Assembly (NCBI GenBank): GCA_946404295.1
Contig: CAMJDE010000020.1
Span: 1-14,581, forward strand
DNA from: an uncultured Clostridia bacterium
Lineage (GTDB): Bacteria; Bacillota; Clostridia; Oscillospirales; CAG-272
Length of the DNA: 14,581 nucleotides
Reading direction: 5' to 3'
Part shown: positions 6,187-11,810 of the stretch, one piece after another
How positions within the stretch are numbered: the first letter of the stretch is position 1
Layout: every line of letters begins with the position of its first letter
Program-made: the position numbers and the translations under genes
Notes under the pieces: model-generated
What the model saw: only the letters and a program-made list of their open reading frames with translations
The model's database searches: none
Told to the model about the DNA's origin: nothing

Positions 6187-7989
6187 TTATACTTCATAGA
6201 GTAACCCGGCTCTGCCCGTTCGTTTGTTCTTGGTAAACCTAATGATATTTGCGTCTTTGTAATCAATATCCGGTATGTCATTTTCAAGAATAATCAACTG
6301 CCCAAATCTTTGATGGTTGACTAAGTAAGAAAACAAAGATGCTTTCATAGTGTCAGATGCTTTTTCGTTTCCTGCTTCTTTGAGAGAAAGGATTGGAGAG
6401 TCTATCGCAAGCAAGCCGGGATTGTACTTCCCCTGTTCCGATAGATACTTCAAAAAAGACAGCGAAACAATCGAGTTTATAAATGCACGATAACCTTTTC
6501 CGTATGATCCTTTGGTTTTTCCATCGATAACAACGTCAAATGCGCTTCTGACATCAAACCGAACTGATCTGAATAAGTCAAAATTGCAATCTGCAAGCAT
6601 TTCTTTCAAGCTGCTATCGATAACACTCATAATATCCGGGGTGAAGTGCGTTTTAATATCAAAGCCCGTGTCAGAATCTGTTTTTTCTGTTTCCTTTTGA
6701 AATAGTTCCGCTTTTAGTGCGGTTTCATCTTGCTCTAACAGAGTCTTTTCTTTTTCAATCTCTACCGAATACTGAAAACTTTGGAATGCTTGAGTCAATT
6801 CTTTCAACTTTGGCTTTAGTTGATTATGAATCAGACCTTCGGTTTTTTCACGACGTGACATCAAATCATTCAACTGCGATTGAAGTCGTTCTATTTCTTG
6901 AACAATCTCGTTTTCTGATACAAGGACATCTTTTATCCGGAGTTTGATGCTTGTGAGCTCTGCTTCTGAAGCCTCTCGATAATTCTGTGAGGGGGTGCCT
7001 TTGGAATCGATATCATTATGGCAGATTGGGCACTGTTGTAATCTGGGAACGTTCTCGAGTTTTAATCCGCCGTCAACAATGAAACCTATCCGGCGAATGT
7101 CGGATAGATACTGACTTTTCAAGGCTTTTTGACGATCAAGCAAGTGTTCACATTCTGAAATTTGATCGCTTACTGAATAGATTTCATCCAGGAGTTGCTT
7201 ACTCTGCTCGATCGCGTTTGTAATACGATTCTCGGTATCCTGAATCTCAGAGACGATTTCTTGTGTCTTCTTTTTTATATCGGTAAATGTAATACTGGGG
7301 ATCTTGCCGGACAACTCTTTCTTCCGCTCTTCGATGCTGGCTATTTTAGTTTGAATATAGCTGATAATCGCTTGTTTCCGCGCCTCTTTAATGGCTTTTT
7401 GTACACGGGGATTAATCCCATCGAAATCATCTCCCGTCATAAGGAAATATAAGCCCGAAAGATATGCCGTCGAAGCTGTTTTCTGTTGTGGAAGTAATAT
7501 AGACTCTCGCTGAATTATCTGCTCTTCTTTGACCAGCATTGTATGGATAAAGGATCGTAAAGTAAAGCGACGAGTATCTCCTTTTTGGTTACTGACGATA
7601 TTGTGATGCTCTTTGATTCCGATGATCTTCAACCACAGATCATCATTAAGGTTTCGTTTCCCCGTTTTAATTCTATAGATCCCTGATTCTATTCTGTCAT
7701 CAGAACTACTGACTTCCGCTGTGGTCGTTTTCTCACCATCTTCAACATCTCTTGTGACAGTCACTGTCCCTTTGGCAGTTTGAATGACCATTGCGAATGA
7801 ATCGTATCCATGCTTTATATCAACCGGAACCCGATCACTTCCAAACAAATAATCCAGTATTTCCAGCACGTAACTTTTGCCCGTGTCGGAAGGACCGCAA
7901 ATAATATTAAGACCCGGAATCAGTTCAATGGACGACGCTTGTTTCTCTGTGCCTCTGGCGATTATTTTCTGTATATAAAAATCAGGCAT
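6187..7989 (-). CDS. ABC-3C system ATPase, Rad50/SMC-like with zinc hook (600 aa)
   Basis: The start ATG at 7989 overlaps the preceding stop by one base (TGATG) and follows GAGGAGAG. Domains in order: ABC-ATPase head part with Walker A GPSDTGKS (32-39); a long charged coiled-coil region (about 195-435) interrupted by the zinc-hook motif CPIC (320-323), as in Rad50; a second head half with a degenerate signature region around SYGKGYRAF (495-503); Walker B LLAIDSP (527-532); and a C-terminal strand IILENDIPD (566-574) typical of the group. Such ATPases sense or clamp DNA ends or foreign nucleic acid and license an effector. The next two genes upstream in the operon look like the matching middle component and effector, so I place it in the ABC-three-component conflict systems, related in logic to Lamassu. 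Codon content is visibly AT-rich compared with both flanks. Confidence 0.85.
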   Translation of the reverse strand: MPDFYIQKIIARGTEKQASSIELIPGLNIICGPSDTGKSYVLEILDYLFGSDRVPVDIKHGYDSFAMVIQTAKGTVTVTRDVEDGEKTTTAEVSSSDDRIESGIYRIKTGKRNLNDDLWLKIIGIKEHHNIVSNQKGDTRRFTLRSFIHTMLVKEEQIIQRESILLPQQKTASTAYLSGLYFLMTGDDFDGINPRVQKAIKEARKQAIISYIQTKIASIEERKKELSGKIPSITFTDIKKKTQEIVSEIQDTENRITNAIEQSKQLLDEIYSVSDQISECEHLLDRQKALKSQYLSDIRRIGFIVDGGLKLENVPRLQQCPICHNDIDSKGTPSQNYREASEAELTSIKLRIKDVLVSENEIVQEIERLQSQLNDLMSRREKTEGLIHNQLKPKLKELTQAFQSFQYSVEIEKEKTLLEQDETALKAELFQKETEKTDSDTGFDIKTHFTPDIMSVIDSSLKEMLADCNFDLFRSVRFDVRSAFDVVIDGKTKGSYGKGYRAFINSIVSLSFLKYLSEQGKYNPGLLAIDSPILSLKEAGNEKASDTMKASLFSYLVNHQRFGQLIILENDIPDIDYKDANIIRFTKNKRTGRAGLLYEV

Positions 7990-8450
7990 CAGTTACTCTC
8001 CTCTATTCTTTGCTTGGCTTTGGCGTTGATTAACTTTTGAACGAAGGGTAAACCTTTTGTTTTGACCTCTTTCTCAGCAAGATATGAACATTTTTCATAA
8101 TCCAAAGCGAAAGAGCTGTTAAGGGTTTTAGAAAAGTCTCTACCGGGAACCGTAGCTGCATACCGAAAGCCGGATTTGTCGGGTATTATTTCAACCATAT
8201 TGCGAAGGATTAATTCTTCAAGTGATTTTCGAGTTTTTTCAAGACGTGCGGCAGATTCACCGTACATATAGCAATTGTCTCCGTGAAGGTTACAATCATA
8301 AATACCGAATTCGCGACCATAAACAGACATAAAGTCTATCACTGCTATTTCTTCAACACTCTTCGACTCTTTCGTATTTGCCAGAATAATCAAAATCCGC
8401 AATGAGACTTCAAGGGTCGAATTATAAATGCTTTTTACTTTTCTGTCCAT
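7989..8450 (-). CDS. ABC-3C middle component (MC2-like), 153 aa
   Basis: I chose ATG 8450 because the family-like sequence begins just after it (IYNSTLEVSLRILIILA) and GAG lies five bases upstream. An in-frame ATG at 8483 would add 11 residues, but its AAGGAG is only one base from the start codon. The protein shows what I recall of ABC-3C middle component 2: the N-terminal N-[SP]-LEV-x-LR helix, a central IDFMSVYG and NLHGD stretch, then an RLEKTRKSLEELILRNMVEI helix followed by FRYAAT, where the family has a winged-helix-like fold. Its role should be to bridge the ATPase and the effector protein. It overlaps the upstream gene by 16 bases and the downstream ATPase gene by one base, so the three are cotranscribed and probably translationally coupled. 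Confidence 0.75.
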   Translation of the reverse strand: MDRKVKSIYNSTLEVSLRILIILANTKESKSVEEIAVIDFMSVYGREFGIYDCNLHGDNCYMYGESAARLEKTRKSLEELILRNMVEIIPDKSGFRYAATVPGRDFSKTLNSSFALDYEKCSYLAEKEVKTKGLPFVQKLINAKAKQRIEESN

Positions 8451-9439
8451 GAAATCTCGCCGTCCTTTACAAGAAAATGACATACTCCTTTTTTCTCGCG
8501 TGAACTAATCCAATTCAGTTTACTAAGAAGTCTGCATCTTTCAATTGGAGATAGCGCTGCACGTTCCATTACCTCGATCAATCGATCCATTGAAGACGGG
8601 AAATGCTTTTTATAGGTACTGTAGATATGATCGTATATTTCTTCTTTTAATGCTGAAAAATGGTTTTCTTCATAGTCGCCGAAGCAGTCTTTGGTGCCTT
8701 CTCGTATTGCCTCTGCCGCATAGTAGTTCTTTCTATGTTGGCAGAGGTCTTTTTTATAATCGGGATACTGGTCGAGATCTTCAATCGAAATCTGTTTGTC
8801 CATACCCAATTCTTCCGCATATACGTCCAAAAGAGCGTGGACATATTCCAATTCATCTTCCGAAAGCGTATCCGGTGGTGACGTCGTACTAGGCGGAGGA
8901 TAGCTTTTCAGCAATTGTTCGAGTTGGTCCATATCCTCAAGAGCTTGCTTGATTTGGGAATCATATTTTGCCGCTTCGTCAAGTATCGATGATTTGTTGT
9001 CTTTTTTTAGGACGTAAAGGTAAACTTGCGCCAGGAAAGCCGCGATATGCTCTTTGTCTGCTATTTGCAGAAAATCTTTCCGTTGTCTATCGGATAATTC
9101 CGGATCACCGTTAATCAGATTGCGAATACCATAAATCAAATCATTAAAAAAACTCGGCTCAATTTCAGGTAAAACGACGTCTTCGAAAAAAGAATCTGCC
9201 GCAGAGATAATCTCCGGATTATAAGACGCCGCCGAAATCGTTTTGGGGATCTGTCTTTTACAATTCAAGAGATTGCTTGCGAACGAATCTCCGACAACAT
9301 AGTCTTGCCCCATTTTGTTTTTGATTGTTAAATTGTCTGTCACTAATCCGAAAAGAAGCTCAACAACACGAACGTTTGTTTTCGGTGGTTTAAGACTCTT
9401 CTTAACGGTTTTTGCAAACGAACCGAAACACAGTCTCAT
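8435..9439 (-). CDS. ABC-3C effector-type protein with KKGVCH C-terminal domain (334 aa)
   Basis: ATG 9439 has AAAGGA ten bases upstream and gives MRLCFGSFAK; an in-frame TTG at 9460 is a poorer alternative lying within repeats. Residues 1-150 form a largely helical domain with FGSFAKTVKKSLKPPKTNV and an ISAASYNPEII region that I cannot assign to a known enzyme. A proline/serine linker (SYPPPSTTSPPDT, 179-191) separates it from a C-terminal domain (about 195-334) with a YYAAEAIREG helix (239-248) and a terminal KKGVCHFLVKDGEISW (316-331), which I recognise as a C-terminal domain type found in ABC-3C systems. That tail probably docks on the middle component and ATPase, while the N-terminal domain would be the effector or sensor. 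No nuclease, TIR or protease motif is visible. It is the first gene of the minus-strand operon. Confidence 0.7.
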   Translation of the reverse strand: MRLCFGSFAKTVKKSLKPPKTNVRVVELLFGLVTDNLTIKNKMGQDYVVGDSFASNLLNCKRQIPKTISAASYNPEIISAADSFFEDVVLPEIEPSFFNDLIYGIRNLINGDPELSDRQRKDFLQIADKEHIAAFLAQVYLYVLKKDNKSSILDEAAKYDSQIKQALEDMDQLEQLLKSYPPPSTTSPPDTLSEDELEYVHALLDVYAEELGMDKQISIEDLDQYPDYKKDLCQHRKNYYAAEAIREGTKDCFGDYEENHFSALKEEIYDHIYSTYKKHFPSSMDRLIEVMERAALSPIERCRLLSKLNWISSREKKGVCHFLVKDGEISWTEK

Positions 9440-9453
9440 TAAGCGGTTTTCCT

Positions 9454-9483
9454 TTATCAAATATATGTCAAATTAATGTCAAA
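9454..9483 (-). repeat. Three 8-base direct repeats at 11-base period upstream of the ABC-3C operon
   Basis: Read on the minus strand, TTTGACAT (9483-9476), TTTGACAT (9472-9465) and TTTGATAA (9461-9454) are spaced exactly 11 bases apart, roughly one helical turn. The last copy overlaps the Shine-Dalgarno of the first ABC-3C gene. They lie over 100 bases downstream of the predicted promoter. They could be an operator or an RNA-level protein-binding array, or simple AT-rich drift. Confidence 0.45.
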
Positions 9484-9592
9484 TGGATGGAATAGACTTT
9501 TTGGGCTCTTTACGATAATATGGTTCATAGAAAAAGCAAGAATAGTTTTCCTATTTCGACAAAATGTGTAATAATGCGACCTTGATTTTTTA

Positions 9593-9621
9593 ATTATATC
9601 ACAAGGAATTGGAAAAATCAA
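9593..9621 (-). promoter_or_regulatory. Sigma-A-type promoter for the ABC-3C operon
   Basis: On the minus strand, -35 TTGATT (9621-9616) and -10 TATAAT (9598-9593) are separated by 17 bases, a near-consensus sigma-70/sigma-A promoter. Transcription should start near 9586, giving a leader of about 150 bases before ATG 9439. No intrinsic terminator is visible in that leader. This is the best promoter I see in the window. Confidence 0.75.
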
Positions 9622-9678
9622 CCTTTTTACGCTTCTGCTTTTTACATTTTTTGACAATTCTGCGCTTTCGATTCTTCT

Positions 9679-9725
9679 GTCAAGAAATGCATCGGCTGAT
9701 CATCGGTGGCTCAACGTTTCTTGAC
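9679..9725. repeat. Perfect 9-base inverted repeat in the divergent intergenic region
   Basis: GTCAAGAAA (9679-9687) and TTTCTTGAC (9717-9725) are exact complements around 29 bases. The loop itself repeats CATCGG (9690-9695 and 9701-9706) around the palindrome TGATCA. A further TTGACA at 9651-9656 pairs with TGTCAA at 9678-9683. The site sits where the AT-rich ABC-3C segment gives way to the GC-richer right block, so it may be an operator, a cruciform, or a remnant of an insertion boundary. It lacks the T-run of a terminator. Confidence 0.55.
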
Positions 9726-9742
9726 CGGATAATTAAATAAAA

Positions 9743-9874
9743 GCAGCTGCCTTTTGAGCGGGAAGCTGCAGACTGAACGGAGTGGAAATCCGTACGGCCT
9801 GCGGTAGGTGTTCTATTGCCTTTTTGCAGCTGATTACGAAGCTCTCTCCGTTCCAAAGAAAAGAACGGAGGAGC
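9743..9874 (+). promoter_or_regulatory. Leader with two mutually exclusive folds controlling the sigma-like gene's ribosome site
   Basis: GAACGGAG occurs twice, at 9775-9782 and at 9863-9870, and its complement CTCCGTTC occurs once between them (9846-9853). In the closed form, 9841-9853 pairs with 9863-9874 over 12 bp with one bulged T, burying the Shine-Dalgarno GGAGGAG (9867-9873). In the open form, CTCCGTTC pairs with the upstream copy and frees it. A second switch element agrees with this: AGCTGC (9764-9769) can pair with GCAGCT at 9743-9748, or as AGCTGCA with TGCAGCT at 9825-9831. This suggests a riboswitch, thermometer or protein-responsive leader. I do not recognise a known riboswitch class. 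No clear promoter is visible; GATAAT at 9728-9733 is a weak -10 candidate. Confidence 0.6.
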
Positions 9875-9879
9875 TTAAA

Positions 9880-10422
9880 ATGAAACTGAAAATCCGCTAT
9901 GACATCACCATTCAAATCGTTGATCTTACATACGAAGATGAAGATCAACTATGGGACCTTTTGATGCCGGGAAGCAACAAAGGGCTGTCACAAACCGAAC
10001 GGGAGAAAAAACTCCAAGAGGCCTTTGACGCCGAGTTTAACGATCCCGACTACAGGAATTGGCACAAGCATCGCAGGCACACCGTTAGTTTGGGTATCAA
10101 GGATTACGGAAATCAGTGGAACGATGACGATAATGATACCGTCGACCCAGATATGGATTTTGTGGTTGACGATCGCATTTTCCGAGAGGACGAGCTGGCG
10201 CTGGAGGAGCGAGGTTCTTATGAGTCAATTTGTCGTCAAATTCGTTCTGCGTTGAAGGACAAGCCCAAATGGGCGGAGGCGTTCATTGCCGTTCGCTTGA
10301 ACGGAGTTTCCGTCAACGATTATGCGGCGTCGATCGGAGTATCGGACGCGAGCGTCGTGTCGCATTGGTTGAAGCGCGCAAAAGAAAAACTAAAAAAATT
10401 TTTCAAAGACCGTCAGATTTGA
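9880..10422 (+). CDS. Sigma-70 region-4-like regulatory protein (180 aa)
   Basis: I chose ATG 9880 because GGAGGAG (9867-9873) stands six bases upstream; an in-frame GTG at 9808 lies in the structured leader. Residues 36-66 (LSQTEREKKLQEAF then FNDPDYRNWHKHRRH) match a block I recall from short sigma-factor-like proteins of clostridial mobile and accessory elements. A very acidic linker follows (80-113). Residues 115-176 form a four-helix sigma region 4 with a helix-turn-helix at about 143-166 (VSVNDYAASIGVSDASVVSHWL) and a basic end (KRAKEKLKK). There is no visible region 2, so it may act as a partner or DNA-binding subunit rather than a complete sigma factor. It heads the right-hand block and may control the downstream genes. 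A terminator follows directly. Confidence 0.75.
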   Translation: MKLKIRYDITIQIVDLTYEDEDQLWDLLMPGSNKGLSQTEREKKLQEAFDAEFNDPDYRNWHKHRRHTVSLGIKDYGNQWNDDDNDTVDPDMDFVVDDRIFREDELALEERGSYESICRQIRSALKDKPKWAEAFIAVRLNGVSVNDYAASIGVSDASVVSHWLKRAKEKLKKFFKDRQI

Positions 10423-10428
10423 CCGTCT

Positions 10429-10471
10429 GCCGAGGCTACCATATGGAGGGTAACCTCGGCAATCTCTTTTT
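10429..10471 (+). terminator. Intrinsic terminator after the sigma-like gene
   Basis: Arms 10429-10440 and 10449-10460 pair over 12 positions with one C/A mismatch, around an 8-base loop (GCCGAGG pairs with CCTCGGC at the base). The stem is followed by AATCTCTTTTT (10461-10471). It begins 6 bases after the stop codon of the sigma-like gene, so that gene is probably made mainly as a short separate transcript. Confidence 0.7.
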
Positions 10472-10619
10472 GCGGCAAAAGACCGCAATGGTATTTGGTT
10501 TTGACGGCGTCGGGCGGCCACGCCCGGTCAGACGCCGTGAAAATATACGAAAACACTCGCAAAAACCAAAAGGAAACCGCCTAACGGGATATCAAAAGAA
10601 TGGTTTATCGGAGTGTTTT
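10471..10619 (+). ncRNA. Structured non-coding stretch, candidate leader RNA of the DNRLRE/RHS genes
   Basis: Several helices follow one another. TGCGG (10471-10475) pairs with CCGCA (10483-10487). ACGGCGTC (10504-10511) pairs with GACGCCGT (10531-10538) and encloses an inner stem GGGCG/CGCCC (10512-10516/10521-10525) with a one-sided 5-base bulge. TTTGGTTTT (10494-10502) can pair with AAAACCAAA (10562-10570), closing a larger domain. The last helix (10550-10558/10611-10619) is terminator-like. I do not recognise a known riboswitch or ribozyme. No open frame here has a good start, so a regulatory RNA is the more likely content. Confidence 0.4.
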
Positions 10620-10620
10620 T
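10550..10620 (+). terminator. Terminator-like long hairpin upstream of the DNRLRE-like gene
   Basis: AAAACACTC (10550-10558) is the exact complement of GAGTGTTTT (10611-10619), and the right arm runs into a T-tract (10616-10620). The 52-base loop contains its own short helix AAACC/GGTTT (10574-10578/10602-10606). It lies about 80 bases before the next gene's start. It may be an attenuator, and the competing pairing at 10494-10502/10562-10570 would give a pseudoknot or switch. The large loop makes it a weaker terminator than the one at 10429. Confidence 0.4.
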
Positions 10621-10702
10621 CAACTCGACACCCCAAAACACAAGCATCAAACGAAAAAGGAGATGATTCAATTGTTTTAATTTCAAAAACCCCCTGGAAG
10701 CA

Positions 10703-11797
10703 GTGAGCGCCTTGTCCGGAAAAACCGTGTTGGATGTCGACACGAATCAATCCAATCGGTATTGCATTCGTCTGAATACCCCGACGGGGAAAGAAGCGTA
10801 CTATTTCAGCACGCCGATTTACAACGAAAGCAGCGGAAAACTGGTTCGGAGGTTATTTACCGAAACAAACGGCTGTTACCGTTTCACCGGAAGCCGTGCG
10901 GTGGTCAGAGTATATGCAACTCATATTGATTTGTCTGATCGTGAAAGAGAAGCGCAGATCCGGTTCGTAAAGCCGCAGTCTTTCCGTCTTAAAGAAGGAA
11001 AACTGATATCGGATCATTTGTCGATCGAACCGACGATGAACGGCGTTTGCGTGTCCGGCGTGTTGGATTATTTGAAAATGGAAATGACCTTTCGTTTCGA
11101 GTATCAAAACACGCGTATCTCTCATAACTGCCTTTGCTTTATGGAAAGCAAATTCAAACCGATTCTGGTCTTGGCCGCGCTGTATTCCGAGGGTCCCGGC
11201 GACGTCCACCCGCTTTCGATTCGATACGTTGAGCAATCCCCTCGTCAAGGGACAGTTTCTGTGCATACGGACAACGCAACGTGTCGTCGCGGGGCAATGG
11301 AGATTGATTTTTACGAATCAAAGTTGCTTCAGGATACGACCGTTTCTTCCGGCAGATCCAACGAAAACAATGCTTTCGGACCTGTTGCTTTCCCAGGTAA
11401 AAGCCGGTTCTTCGGGACACAGTGGCTGTATTGCCGGCTCAATCCCGAAATCATCCGGGATTTGTCCCGAAAAGTGATCAGTCAAGTCAAACTGTTCTTC
11501 CCGAGAGTTCAATCAAGTTCAGTTTCGCTCAAAGCCTATTCCCTGCCTAATCGTTTTTGCAGTTTCGGATCCAACTGGAACAATAAGATTCCGGTATCTC
11601 ATGCGTACGATAATGTTTCGATCAAAAACGATTACGTTTGTGTCGACCTGACACAGAAATACGTCCAAAGAGGACAGTTGAACGAATCTTTCGGATTCGT
11701 TCTGGTCCCCAAAACAGACGGTATCAACGGATACCAACCTATTTTTACCGGCGATTGTTATCTTTCGCCTCCGATACTCACAATCAATTATAAATAA
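10703..11797 (+). CDS. Beta-rich protein with DNRLRE-like C-terminal domain (364 aa)
   Basis: The GTG at 10703 is the first usual start codon after the in-frame stop at 10664-10666, but only GGAAG stands close to it; CTG 10694 is in frame too. A much better ribosome site, AAAAAGGAG (10654-10662), lies about 40 bases upstream with no in-frame start, so the 5' end is uncertain. Residues 1-210 are beta-rich and unassigned. Residues about 215-364 (from MEIDFYESK, through FGPVAFPGKSRFFGTQWLY and a VCVDLTQKY strand, to YLSPPILTINY) look like a DNRLRE-type beta-sandwich domain, found beside cell-wall and RHS proteins. There is no signal peptide or membrane span. It ends 13 bases before the RHS gene, so both are likely one operon and may act together at the surface. 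Family call is moderate. Confidence 0.65.
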   Translation: MSALSGKTVLDVDTNQSNRYCIRLNTPTGKEAYYFSTPIYNESSGKLVRRLFTETNGCYRFTGSRAVVRVYATHIDLSDREREAQIRFVKPQSFRLKEGKLISDHLSIEPTMNGVCVSGVLDYLKMEMTFRFEYQNTRISHNCLCFMESKFKPILVLAALYSEGPGDVHPLSIRYVEQSPRQGTVSVHTDNATCRRGAMEIDFYESKLLQDTTVSSGRSNENNAFGPVAFPGKSRFFGTQWLYCRLNPEIIRDLSRKVISQVKLFFPRVQSSSVSLKAYSLPNRFCSFGSNWNNKIPVSHAYDNVSIKNDYVCVDLTQKYVQRGQLNESFGFVLVPKTDGINGYQPIFTGDCYLSPPILTINYK

Positions 11798-11810
11798 GGA
11801 GATTTTTAAA

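Noticed and set aside
9457..9657. 66-codon minus-strand frame in the ABC-3C leader
   Set aside because: Its upstream half overlaps the -35/-10 promoter and would start before the predicted transcription start, and no ribosome site is visible.
10574..10620. Twister-ribozyme-like stretch (ACCGCCTAAC)
   Set aside because: The short match resembles the twister cleavage site, but the other conserved twister loops and stems are absent in the following bases.
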